Source: Planctomycetota bacterium
GTDB taxonomy: Bacteria; Planctomycetota; MHYJ01; WSZJ01; JACPWG01
Assembly: GCA_016197205.1 (NCBI GenBank)
Contig: JACPWG010000035.1
Coordinates: 1-64,000, forward strand
DNA length: 64,000 nucleotides
Reading direction: 5' to 3'
Shown: positions 48,801 to 56,261 of the stretch, one piece after another
Position numbering within the stretch: position 1 is the stretch's first letter
How the letters are laid out: the number at the start of each line of letters is the position of its first letter
Program-made: the position numbers and the translations under genes
Notes under the pieces: generated by a model
Seen by the model: the letters and a program-made list of their open reading frames with translations, nothing else
Database searches by the model: none
Told to the model about the DNA's origin: nothing

Positions 48801-49512
48801 CCAGGAGCACGTTGCCGGGCTTGAGATCGCGGTGAACGATGCCTTGCTCGTGGGCGTGGGCGATCGCGTCGGCGACCTCGGCGAGCAGGGCGACTTCCTG
48901 GCGAAGGCGTCCCAGGGCCTCGCGCGCCCCCGCGCGTCGCGAGTCGCGCCCCTCGTCGAGCCACGACTGCAGGGTGCGGCCCGCGACGAGGTCCATCGTG
49001 AGGAAGTGGGTCCCGTCGACGATGCCGACGTCATGGACGGGGACGATGTTCGGGTGACGGAGTCGGGCGGCGACCCGCGCCTCGCGGAGGAAGCGCTCGA
49101 CCGCGTCGCGCCCGCCGGCATCTGGCTCTCGGATCTGCTTCAGGGCGATCACGCGGCGCAGGTCCGTGTCCCATGCTTTCCAGACGATCCCCATGCCGCC
49201 GGCGCCGAGCCGCTCGAGGAGGCGGTAGCGCCCGAAAGGGCGGCCTGCCTCCGCGTCGAGCGCGGAGGAGGGGGCCGTTGTAGGCGTGCGCCCGGGTGCG
49301 CCGGGCGCGGGCGAGGCGATGAGTCGCGGCGTCGCGTCCAAGTCGGACCCCGGACGTTCCTGCAAGCGGAGCGTGGGGGAGGAGCAGGTGGGTTCGGGGC
49401 GATCCGCGTCGGCGATGCGGGTCGCGTCGAGGCTGGAGCTTGGTTGCGTTTCCTCGGCCGGCGCCGGGATGCGCAGGGGGCCGCCGCAAGCGGGGCATCG
49501 TTCGTCGCGCAT
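45862..49512 (-). CDS. Large Ser/Thr protein kinase with C-terminal TPR array
   Basis: The product of 1216 residues starts with a CPACG zinc knuckle and a Thr/Ser-rich linker. A complete Hanks-type kinase follows at about 90-370: GAGGMGIVWKAWD, ALKQI, HRDLKPGNVLL, DFGLAKE, GTPAYMSPEQA. A membrane helix lies near 400 (ARILVPVSVAGLVLTGALAS). About 700 residues of TPR-like repeats come next, many with the unusual recurring unit GRGNARAAVALERLA / RGLDP-SYRKAL-D, in which a degenerate GLDP phrase recurs about six times. This is the planctomycete-type kinase-TPR architecture. A GTG at 49533 is an alternative start. Confidence 0.88.
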   Translation of the reverse strand: MRDERCPACGGPLRIPAPAEETQPSSSLDATRIADADRPEPTCSSPTLRLQERPGSDLDATPRLIASPAPGAPGRTPTTAPSSALDAEAGRPFGRYRLLERLGAGGMGIVWKAWDTDLRRVIALKQIREPDAGGRDAVERFLREARVAARLRHPNIVPVHDVGIVDGTHFLTMDLVAGRTLQSWLDEGRDSRRAGAREALGRLRQEVALLAEVADAIAHAHEQGIVHRDLKPGNVLLDGAGRPFVTDFGLAKEVGLPAATPATAEIHRSLTLTGQALGTPAYMSPEQALGDAARIGPGSDVWALGAILYEILTGETPFERAGSAWDMLRAVVHDEPVRPRARHRFAPAELEGACLHALEKDPAARYRTAAEMAEELRRWLRGEPLLARPPGPARRAWRWAVRRARILVPVSVAGLVLTGALASAVHDRRFRAEAEARAETRAREWLARIAEAVDVFEDDVGRYAMSPGARRAHARQPLALLEQLIRDEPDFGPAFAWRGRVHDRLGEATEAEADFDQGCRLAPDRAIVWFLKGSHDIEAYGRSRGTPPWVNLSTGMVFGEMPPDTPEEARLRESGLAAFARMEGLLPRDAGLAPWRATLGRAVAALHAGGKENLRKAAELARGLPSAAARRTEGRALFLLGRFEDACRAFSAGLAEWTVDEESLEGRGNARAAVALERLAAGTDARPAYADAIADFEEALRLRPTSARLHATRAHARFGLGEARAAQREDPREDFRNAIADCGEAMRLAPESSMAVAGRGNTWLALAEAEEERGLDPLDSYRKALADEDAAIQADPAFTLGYYNRGVVLYHIARVQAARGLDPHGTYALAIEAYGKTGPREAWFPHALESRGNAWLGIAEFEAAAGRDPLPSLEQALAEMDAAVLAEPGLASTRYNRATALFRRGRAETARELDPRASFAKALEDYGEFLRRRPADRKGWNERGNLWLELGAWEGGHALDPRPSYERAVADYGEDLRLTPGRAEVLGNRGRAYFCLGEARAGRGESAAEAFARAKEDLEAAVAGAFEKARLSLGELEMATGDWDEAVRTLEAGSRAVPELGPWAAPRIAECRRILALVAGGGWAAELVYGGQALRRSDPAAARTRYERALALLEEELRPLSEAERTERLAAPRVKAGLLDAHYNLACALGRMVAGQGRSGEAQDSVSQGSLRDAAFEHLESALRLGWTEMKHLGADPDLASLHDDPRWAAVAGGAK

Positions 49513-49693
49513 CTCAGGTGAATACCTGATCACGGGGCCCGCTCGGGGGGAACTGCTATCGGGGCACGTCGACCCTCCGCCAGAGGCGGCTCGGGTTTGT
49601 TAGGGGGGTGCCGGCACCCGCGCCCTAGCAGGCCTTCAAGATCGACCCTGGAAGTGCGCGCGCGCGGGTCATTGGGGAACGGACGCGACGCCT
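49513..49693. other. Short non-coding gap
   Basis: I see no gene, repeat or promoter here; one GTGCCGGCAC palindrome lies near 49607. Confidence 0.3.
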
Positions 49694-50160
49694 CTACACG
49701 TCTCCTTCTTCGAGGGCTTCAGGGATGTAGACGCGCTTGAGTGGAAGAAGGCCCTTGTAGCGGGAGTCGAATTGCTCGTAGTGCTGGAGGATGAGGTCTA
49801 CCAACTCCGTGCCATCCACGAGTCGGAGGTTGCTCTTGCTGCGTGCGAAGCTCCGGGCTTGCGCGGTGAACGTGCTGAGAGTCACGAGTGAGCCGAATTC
49901 GGTCTGGGCGACCTTGCCGTAAAGGGCTGAAACTACGGGGTCTCCGACGCTGCCGTCTCCGCTCTTCACCTGCACCTTGATGATCGGTGGCTCGAACCCC
50001 AACTCGTCCTTGTGCGCCAGGACGTCGATCCCGCCGTCCGGCCCCTCTGGTGAAACTTTGGTCCGACGAGGGCAACACAATTTCCCTTGAGGAAGAGACT
50101 GTCCGCATCGCCGGTCCTGCCACCGTGGATGCCCCAAATCGCCGTCTCCTGATTCGCCAA
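49694..50160 (-). pseudogene. Decayed Mrr-like restriction endonuclease (internal deletion and frameshift)
   Basis: Two pieces of one family lie in different frames. The first (TTG at 50160) reads ETAIWGIHGGRTGDADSLFL and then CVALVGPKF, the N-terminal module of a class of Mrr-like endonucleases. The second, in another frame to 49694, reads SPEGPDGGIDVLAHKDELGF, then KVQVKSG, LVTLSTFTAQARSFA and LVDGTELVDLILQHY, the catalytic Mrr core with D, E/Q-x-K. The usual 130-150 residues between them are missing, and the frame shifts near 50055. It is therefore inactive as a single protein. It sits next to the DUF3037/HipA-like pair. Confidence 0.8.
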
Positions 50161-50188
50161 GGTCGATCCCTCCTCAGACTTGCCGGGC

Positions 50189-51043
50189 TCAAACTTTTGA
50201 AGGGGACTGGGAACCGTCGGGTGACCCCTTCTGCGGCAAGTGCGCCTCGCGCTCGATTTCGGCTACGAACTCCGGGACTTGTGCTTCGGCGACCACCCTG
50301 ATCTCGTACGCCTGGAACACGCGCCCGACATGCTGCGTGATGTGCAAGGCCGGGTCTTTGGTGAAGGCGCACACCATGATGAGTTTGCGCTTGCCGCTCC
50401 CGTGACCTTCGAGACCGGATCGCTGCAGAAGGTCGCCGCGAAGCGCCCAGCGTCCTGCGGCATGGACCGCCTTCTCCTCCGAGGAGCCGAATCGGTAGGG
50501 CTTGATGAGGTTCAAGACCCCGTTCTGGTAGGCGTAGGGAACACGCATGTCCAAGTCGAGAATCGGCACCCGCACTCGGTGGTCGAAGAGGAGGCGCGGT
50601 GCGAGCGTGGGGGAGCGGACCAGCCGATCGAGTTCGGGAATCTTCGGTTCGTGCTCCTGGCGCTTGGCACGTCCGCCCACCAGTTCCAGAAACAGGCTGT
50701 CGAGTTCGGCCTTGGGCTCTGAAACCCGGATGGGGCGCGGTGCAACGATTCGAAGGTCGCCCGCCCGCGTCTCGATGAAGCGCTGAAGCTGCTCGATGGT
50801 CCGCAGCTCTCCCTGCTCCTGGCGCAAGCGGGAGGCGAACGCCTGTTTTGCCGACTGGAGTCGTTCCAGGTCCAGGCTCTCTCCGCGGAAGAAGCGCCTC
50901 ACCCGGTCGTTTCCGGCAGACATTGACGTTTCCAGGAAGCCGACTTCCGGGCAGCACAGGAGCACGCCGACGTTTGCGCCCTCAGCGCGCGATGGGTTGG
51001 GGCAATACTGAATCACCCCGTAGTAGCCGCGTGTATCCGGCAT
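50189..51043 (-). CDS. DUF3037 family protein
   Basis: The 284-residue product begins RGYYGVIQYCPNPSRAEGANVGVLL, the DUF3037 hallmark, followed by a long helical part (RLQSAKQAFASRLRQEQGEL) and a second domain with FDHRVRVPILDLDMRVPYAYQNG and LNLIKPYRF. The function is unknown. In many bacteria DUF3037 genes lie directly next to HipA-like kinase genes, as here: the HipA-like gene ends 13 bases upstream and GGAGG for this gene lies in that gap. The pair behaves like a toxin-antitoxin or defence-type module, but no activity has been shown that I can cite. Confidence 0.85.
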   Translation of the reverse strand: MPDTRGYYGVIQYCPNPSRAEGANVGVLLCCPEVGFLETSMSAGNDRVRRFFRGESLDLERLQSAKQAFASRLRQEQGELRTIEQLQRFIETRAGDLRIVAPRPIRVSEPKAELDSLFLELVGGRAKRQEHEPKIPELDRLVRSPTLAPRLLFDHRVRVPILDLDMRVPYAYQNGVLNLIKPYRFGSSEEKAVHAAGRWALRGDLLQRSGLEGHGSGKRKLIMVCAFTKDPALHITQHVGRVFQAYEIRVVAEAQVPEFVAEIEREAHLPQKGSPDGSQSPSKV

Positions 51044-51056
51044 GGCAGCCTCCGAT

Positions 51057-51872
51057 CTACGGATAGGGCAGGAAGCCGAGTCGCGCCAGAAAAGTCTCGC
51101 CCAGGAACTTCGCTCGGTCCAAGATCAGATGCGCGAGCGCCCCTCGGCCCGACTCCGAAAGGGCCCATTCGGCGGGAATCCCGCGAAGCATCTGCTCCAG
51201 AGCGTCCGACGTGATGGCGCTCATGCGGTCCAGGGCGATCCGAACATCTGGCAACCCGATTTGTTTAACAAAGGCTGGGAAGAGTCCGTAGACCCGTTCG
51301 TCCTTGATTCGATCAATGCCGGCTACTGGGGCGGTGAGCTCACGCCCCCCACTCAAGAAGCACTCGGTGTGGTCCATAGCAAGCAACCGGTACCTTCCCG
51401 GTGCCGCTCCTTCTTCGCTGAAAAACACGTTGTCGTAGTGTGGACGCCTTGAAACTCCGGGTGGCGGGTAGCGATCCGCATTCAGTGTCCACGTGTCGAA
51501 CAAGACGATCCTGGCGATGGCTTCAGGATTCTCCAAACAAAGCAAGTCGGCTTCATCACCTCCCCATGTGCGCCCCCGCACTGCCCGTACGCAGAAGGCG
51601 GGGCCGGGGCCGGCGAGAGTTCCTCCGTGAAGAGGAATCTCGTCCAAGTCGTCAAGGTACAGCACGGCGAAATCGAAGGTCTGCAATCCAAGCCATCGTG
51701 CAAGACTTGTCCCGACCCACTCGCGGACGAGTGCGTGTGGCCCCATCGGGTTGTTCATGGCCTTGAGGAAAGCGGGTCCGGCATCCGTAATGATCCGGGC
51801 AGGATGAGTGCTTGTGCCAATCGATTCTTCGAACCTTCGGAACTTCGTGGGTTGCCACGGTAGCGCGCTCAC
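51057..51872 (-). CDS. HipA-like kinase (HipA_2 family)
   Basis: The 271-residue product is a stand-alone HipA-type kinase. It shows HALVREWVGTSLARWLGL, then the active-site region LFDTWTLNADRY with HYDNVFF, and AMDHTECF, giving the N-x-D-R, N and D-H residues of the catalytic and metal loops. The short form lacks the HipA N-terminal couple and HipB partner. The GTG at 51872 follows GAGGGGG. It is co-transcribed with the DUF3037 gene. The substrate is unknown; HipA itself phosphorylates glutamyl-tRNA synthetase. Confidence 0.8.
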   Translation of the reverse strand: MSALPWQPTKFRRFEESIGTSTHPARIITDAGPAFLKAMNNPMGPHALVREWVGTSLARWLGLQTFDFAVLYLDDLDEIPLHGGTLAGPGPAFCVRAVRGRTWGGDEADLLCLENPEAIARIVLFDTWTLNADRYPPPGVSRRPHYDNVFFSEEGAAPGRYRLLAMDHTECFLSGGRELTAPVAGIDRIKDERVYGLFPAFVKQIGLPDVRIALDRMSAITSDALEQMLRGIPAEWALSESGRGALAHLILDRAKFLGETFLARLGFLPYP

Positions 51873-52286
51873 AGGGCCCCCTCGAAAGCACAAGTCGGAA
51901 GAACATGAGGGAGCGCGTCGATGGGCCCAAGCTGCTCCTAGGCGGTACTTCGTACGCTCACAGCGTGCCGCGCGCGCTCGGACAGGGGATTGGCCGTCCT
52001 CTGCCGCTGCTCCGCAGGGGGTTCGGGGCTACGCCGAGCAGGTTCGCTGCCTTCCTGAGGAGGAGCAACTCTCACAAGTTGGCGGTAGGTCGGTTTCCCC
52101 CACGGAGTGGGGTCGGATTGCTCACCTTGGCCAAAGGTTACCAGAGTGGGCGAAGGGGGTCAAGGAGGGTGTCGCGTCCCACTCTTTCCGCGACCCATGT
52201 CCGCCGCAATAGGGGACCGATGCCTCACGCTGCGCGTGCGCAGGGCGAATGTCCCCGGGCCGTGCACACCCGATCCTCAAGGCCCC
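51873..52286. other. Gap of about 410 bases, no feature identified
   Basis: The sequence between the HipA-like gene and aroA has open frames on the plus strand but none with recognisable protein features. Base use is less GC-biased than in the genes, which fits a degenerate or horizontally acquired border of the HipA-like module. Confidence 0.35.
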
Positions 52287-53576
52287 CTACCCCCGGCCCA
52301 CCGCCTTCATGCTGCGATCGAAACCCGGGAAGGAGACGTCGATGCACTCGGCGTCCGCGAGCACCGTGCGCCCCTTCGCGACGAGACCGGCCACGTAGAA
52401 GGCCATGGCGATCCGGTGATCGCCGTAGGTTTCGAGGCGGGCGCCGCGAAGCAGGGACGGGCCGGTGATCGCCAGGCCGTCCGGGCGCTCCTCGACCTTC
52501 GCCCCCATCCGGGCGAGCCCGACCGCGAGCGCGTGCAGGCGATCGCTCTCCTTGACTCGCAGCTCCGCCGCGTCGCGAATGAGCGTGGTCCCCTCCGCCT
52601 GGGTCGCCAGCGCAGCGAGGATCGGGAGTTCGTCGATCAGGCCGGGGATGTCGGCGCCGCCGACCTGCACGGCCCGCAACTCGGCGTGCCGGGCGGTCAA
52701 TCTGCCGACGGGCTCGCCGCTCGTCTCCTTCACGCCGTGTGCCTCGACCGCGGTCCCCATCCGCTCCAGGACGTCCAGGAACGCGGTCCGCGTCGGATTC
52801 AGTCCGACGCCGGTGATCGAGAGCCGCGACCCGGGGAGGAGGGCGGTCGCAGCGAGCGGGAAGGCCGCGGACGAGATGTCGCCCGGGATGTGGAGGGGGC
52901 GCGCGACCAGGGGCAGCGACGGCTGGATCTGCGTCATTTCGGGCGCGGCCTGGATCGCCCCCCCGAGGTAGGCGAGCATCCGTTCCGTATGGTCGCGGGT
53001 CGGCGCCGGCTCCCGCACCGTCGTCCCCCCCTCGGCAAAAAGACCCGCGAGCAGCACGCAGGACTTGACTTGCGCGCTGGACAGCGGGACCGTGTAGTCG
53101 ATGCCCTGCAGCCGGCCGCCGCGGATCGCCAGCGGGGCGAGGCTGTCGGCGTCCCGCCCCCGGATGTCCGCGCCCATGGACCGGAGCGGCTCCACGATGC
53201 GCCGCATGGGCCGCCCGCGCAGCGACTCGTCCCCGGTCAGCACCGAAAAAAAAGGCTGTCCAGCGAGGATGCCCGCCAGCAGGCGCGTGGTGGTGCCGGA
53301 GTTCCTGGCGTCGAGCACGTCGCCCGGCTCGCGCATGCCGTGCGCGCCGGACCCGTGGACGACGAGTCCGTCCGGCCCCTTGCGGTCGATCCGCACGCCG
53401 AGGCGGCGCAGGCATTCGAGCGTCGCGAGCGTGTCGAGCGAGGGAAGAAAGCCCCGCACGGACACGTTGCCGTCACACAGGGAGCCGAGGAGCAAGGCGC
53501 GATGCGAGATCGACTTGTCGCCGGGCAGCCGGAGCGTGCCGCGCAACGAGCGCAGCCGGGGTACGGTGAGATCCAC
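52287..53576 (-). CDS. aroA: 3-phosphoshikimate 1-carboxyvinyltransferase (EPSP synthase)
   Basis: AroA joins shikimate-3-phosphate and PEP in the sixth step of the shikimate pathway. The 429-residue product shows LPGDKSISHRALLL, ARNSGTTTRLLAG, SSAQVKSCVLLAG, IPGDISSAAFPLAA, IDELPILAALA, RVKESDRL and GDHRIAMAF, the complete family signature including both substrate lysines and arginines. The GTG at 53576 is chosen because GAGGTG lies four bases upstream and the protein starts like its relatives. It is the last gene of the trp-aro cluster, after a gap of 214 bases from tyrA. Confidence 0.95.
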   Translation of the reverse strand: MDLTVPRLRSLRGTLRLPGDKSISHRALLLGSLCDGNVSVRGFLPSLDTLATLECLRRLGVRIDRKGPDGLVVHGSGAHGMREPGDVLDARNSGTTTRLLAGILAGQPFFSVLTGDESLRGRPMRRIVEPLRSMGADIRGRDADSLAPLAIRGGRLQGIDYTVPLSSAQVKSCVLLAGLFAEGGTTVREPAPTRDHTERMLAYLGGAIQAAPEMTQIQPSLPLVARPLHIPGDISSAAFPLAATALLPGSRLSITGVGLNPTRTAFLDVLERMGTAVEAHGVKETSGEPVGRLTARHAELRAVQVGGADIPGLIDELPILAALATQAEGTTLIRDAAELRVKESDRLHALAVGLARMGAKVEERPDGLAITGPSLLRGARLETYGDHRIAMAFYVAGLVAKGRTVLADAECIDVSFPGFDRSMKAVGRG

Positions 53577-53716
53577 GCGACACCTCGTTCGATTGCGGGC
53601 CGAGCCGGTTTTGCACGGGTTGCTTTTTTTGCAGGCTGCGCCGGAGCGGGCGTCGGCCATGCAGCTCCACCCGCCGCCGGAGCCACGCGTTGTCGATTTC
53701 GAATCGTCGCCACGCG

Positions 53717-53735
53717 GGCACGGCAGCGCCGTGCC
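53717..53735. repeat. Short palindrome F, copy 2
   Basis: The 19-base GGCACGGCAGCGCCGTGCC is identical to the copy at 26780. It lies between tyrA and aroA and may affect transcript stability. Confidence 0.65.
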
Positions 53736-53790
53736 CCAACGGTCGCGATCGGCCCGCCGCGGCGCCGCGCCGCCGCGCCGGCCATCCGCA

Positions 53791-54780
53791 TCAGGCGCTC
53801 GGCGGCTCCGCGCCCCGGTACATGCGCGTCGCCGAGGAAGGCTCCCGCACATGCTGCGCGAGCAGCGTCTCGCGCCACTTCTTGCCCTTCTCCAGGAGCT
53901 CGGCCAGGGCGGGGTCGTCGCCGCGCTGAAGGAGGCCCTTCACCTGGCCCAGGTCCGCGATGAAGCGGTCGAGCACCTTCACGAGGTTCTCGCGGTTGGT
54001 CGCGAGGATGTCGAGCGTCATGCTCGGCGGACTGACGGCCACGCGCGTGGCGTCCCGGAAGCTCCCGCCGATCACGCGGCTCATGAGCTGGGGGGAGTTG
54101 CTGACGCCGCCGGCGAAGCGGGACAGCAGCACGGCCAGGAGATAAGGCAGGTGGCTCGTCACCGCGAGCAGGGCGTCGTGCGTGGCCGGGTCCATGAAGA
54201 CCGGCCGCGCGCCGAGCGCCTGCAGAAACTCGAGCACGGGGTAGCCGTAGCCGCCAAGCGCGAAGGGGTCAGGCTCAAGCGCCAGCGCGGGGGTCTTCGC
54301 GGCCACGCTCGCGGGCGGCGTGAGGAGGAAGAGCGAGCCGTTGAAGAGCGCCGGGTCCGCGGCGGCGATGCCTGCCTTTTCCGTGCCCGCCATCGGGTGG
54401 CCGCCCACGTACCGGACGTGGTTGGGCATGCACGGCGGCAAATGCTGGTGGAACACCTTCATGACCTCCACCTTCGTGCTCCCGACGTCCAGGAAAACGA
54501 CGTCCTCCCGCGCGCGCTTCGCCAGGTCTGGGATCATCTTCAAAATCTCGCGTACCGGGACCGCGAGGATCACGAGATCGGCGTCGAGGGCGGCCGGGCC
54601 GATCGAGGTTTCCCCTTCCTGGATGAAGCCCCGGTCCACGGCGGTCTTGACCGTGGCCGCGTGCCGGTCCACACCCCGCACGGACCGGACGAGCTTGGTC
54701 TGCGACATCGCGGCGGCGAGCGACGCGCCGATCTGACCGAGCCCGATGATCGTGACCTTCCATTCCGCGACGTTTCGCAT
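53791..54780 (-). CDS. tyrA: Prephenate dehydrogenase
   Basis: TyrA oxidises prephenate to 4-hydroxyphenylpyruvate for tyrosine synthesis with NAD(P)+. The 329-residue product has the Rossmann fingerprint GLGQIGASLAAAM, DLVILAVPVREIL, VGSTKVEV, GGHPMAGTEKAG and the C-terminal helical domain with THDALLAVTSHLPYLLA, SGGSFRDATRVA-type substrate residues and NRENL. No ACT domain is present. It starts seven bases after the aroF stop. Its partner chorismate mutase is the separate aroH product in the same cluster. Confidence 0.93.
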   Translation of the reverse strand: MRNVAEWKVTIIGLGQIGASLAAAMSQTKLVRSVRGVDRHAATVKTAVDRGFIQEGETSIGPAALDADLVILAVPVREILKMIPDLAKRAREDVVFLDVGSTKVEVMKVFHQHLPPCMPNHVRYVGGHPMAGTEKAGIAAADPALFNGSLFLLTPPASVAAKTPALALEPDPFALGGYGYPVLEFLQALGARPVFMDPATHDALLAVTSHLPYLLAVLLSRFAGGVSNSPQLMSRVIGGSFRDATRVAVSPPSMTLDILATNRENLVKVLDRFIADLGQVKGLLQRGDDPALAELLEKGKKWRETLLAQHVREPSSATRMYRGAEPPSA

Positions 54781-54786
54781 GAGCGC

Positions 54787-55878
54787 TTAGCCCTCCGCCC
54801 GGAGATCGTGGGGCGAGCTGGTGGCCGTCGCCGGCGCCGCGGGGGCGGCGGCGTCCGGCGAGGGAGCGACCTCCCGCCCGATGGCGCGCGCGATCAGGCG
54901 CAGCTCCTCCATCATTTTCTGAAAGTCGCTCGGCAAAAGCGCCTGCGCCCCGTCGCACAGCGCGTGCTCCGGGTGCGGGTGCACCTCCACGATGATGCCG
55001 TCGGCCCCGGCGGCGATGCCCGCGCGCGCGAGTGTGCCGACCAGGTACTTCTCGCCGGCCGCGTGGCTCGGGTCGACGACGACCGGCAGGTGGGACAGCC
55101 GTTTGAGCACCGGCACGGCCGAGACGTCCAGCGTGTTGCGCGTGTACTTCTCAAAGGTTCGGATGCCGCGCTCACACAGGATCACGTTCATGTTCCCCTT
55201 CGAGAGAATGTACTCCGCCGACATCAGCAGCTCCTCGAGCGTGGACATCATGCCGCGTTTCAAGAGGACCGGCTTCTGCACGCGGCCGACTTCCTCGAGG
55301 AGATTGAAATTCTGCATGTTGCGCGCGCCGATCTGGATTACGTCCGCGAATTCGACGATCGCCGGCAGGTCCTGCACGGCCAGGCATTCGGTCACGACCG
55401 GGAGGCCGGTCCGCTCCCTGGCCTCGCGCAGGAGCTCGAGCCCCTTGCGTCCGAGCCCCTGGAAGGCGTAGGGGGAGGTGCGCGGCTTGAAGGCCCCGCC
55501 GCGCAGGAGCCGTGCGCCGTGTCGCTTCACGGCCTCCGCCGCCTCGAACAACTGCTCCCGATCTTCCACGGCGCACGGGCCGGCCATCACCACCGCCTCT
55601 CGGCCGCCGATCTGCACGCCGCAGACGTTGACGATCGTGTCGTCGGGGTGGAACTCGCGGCTGGCGAGCTTGAAGGGGCGAAGGATCGGGATGACCTTCT
55701 CCACCCCGGGCAGGACCTCGAGCCGGCCGGGATCGAACTTGCGCTCGTTCCCGATCACGCCGATCACCGTCCGCTCCTCCCCTTTGGAGAGGTGCGGCTT
55801 GAAGCCCATCTCCTCGATGGTCTTGATCACCTGGCCCACTTCCTTGGCCGTGGCGCCGAGGCGCATGACCACGATCAT
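54787..55878 (-). CDS. aroF: 3-deoxy-7-phosphoheptulonate synthase, type I-beta with ferredoxin-like domain
   Basis: This enzyme makes DAHP from PEP and erythrose-4-phosphate, the first step of the shikimate pathway. The 363-residue product has the N-terminal ferredoxin-like regulatory domain (IVVMRLGATAKEVGQVIKTIEEMG, VIGVIGNER), as in the Thermotoga-type enzyme, where it mediates feedback by Tyr and Phe. The barrel shows AVVMAGPCAVEDREQL, GARLLRGGAFKPRTSPYAFQG, VTECLAV, QIGARNMQNF, LKRGMMST, CERGIRTFE and DPSHAAGEK. The start ATG overlaps the aroH stop in ATGA. An Ala/Pro-rich tail follows the barrel. Confidence 0.95.
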   Translation of the reverse strand: MIVVMRLGATAKEVGQVIKTIEEMGFKPHLSKGEERTVIGVIGNERKFDPGRLEVLPGVEKVIPILRPFKLASREFHPDDTIVNVCGVQIGGREAVVMAGPCAVEDREQLFEAAEAVKRHGARLLRGGAFKPRTSPYAFQGLGRKGLELLREARERTGLPVVTECLAVQDLPAIVEFADVIQIGARNMQNFNLLEEVGRVQKPVLLKRGMMSTLEELLMSAEYILSKGNMNVILCERGIRTFEKYTRNTLDVSAVPVLKRLSHLPVVVDPSHAAGEKYLVGTLARAGIAAGADGIIVEVHPHPEHALCDGAQALLPSDFQKMMEELRLIARAIGREVAPSPDAAAPAAPATATSSPHDLRAEG

Positions 55879-56249
55879 GGCAGTTTCCCCTGATTGAGAT
55901 CCGGCCGTAGCCACCGGGCTTCTCCTAAATAAACGTGCTCGACGCCGCCCTGCGGCCGGTCGGTGTTCCAGAGGAGGAGGACGCGAATCACGCGCGCCAG
56001 GCCGCCCGGCACGTGGATCTCGCGGGAGCACAGGAGCGGGACCGCGTTCCAGCCGAGACCGCGCGCCGCGCGCGCCGGGTAGTCCGCGTCCAGGTCGTCC
56101 GTCACCGTGAAGAGCGCGGCGGCCAGGTCCTCGAGCGCGAACCCGTTCGCGCTCTGTAGCTTGACCAGCAGTTCCTCGGTGGACGCGGCGATCGCCTCAG
56201 GCGTGTTGGCAGCCGCGGTCGTCGCCCCGCGCACACCTCGAGTGGACAC
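55875..56249 (-). CDS. aroH: Chorismate mutase, AroH class
   Basis: AroH-class chorismate mutase converts chorismate to prephenate. The 124-residue product has VRGATTAAANTPEAI, STEELLVKLQSANGF, DLAAALFTVTDDL, YPARAARGLGW, VPLLCSREI and VPGGLARVIRVLLLWNT, matching the trimeric Bacillus-type enzyme, with the key R, E and C/R residues in place. It starts 12 bases after trpA and overlaps aroF by four bases, so it links the trp and aro halves of the cluster. Confidence 0.93.
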   Translation of the reverse strand: MSTRGVRGATTAAANTPEAIAASTEELLVKLQSANGFALEDLAAALFTVTDDLDADYPARAARGLGWNAVPLLCSREIHVPGGLARVIRVLLLWNTDRPQGGVEHVYLGEARWLRPDLNQGKLP

Positions 56250-56261
56250 GAGAGATTTCTC

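Noticed and set aside
45904..49521. Large plus-strand frames opposite the kinase-TPR gene
   Set aside because: Antisense artefacts; kinase signatures are on the minus strand.
51808..52212. Plus-strand open frame between the HipA-like gene and aroA
   Set aside because: No start signal, domain or conserved composition; it overlaps the start of the HipA-like gene on the other strand.
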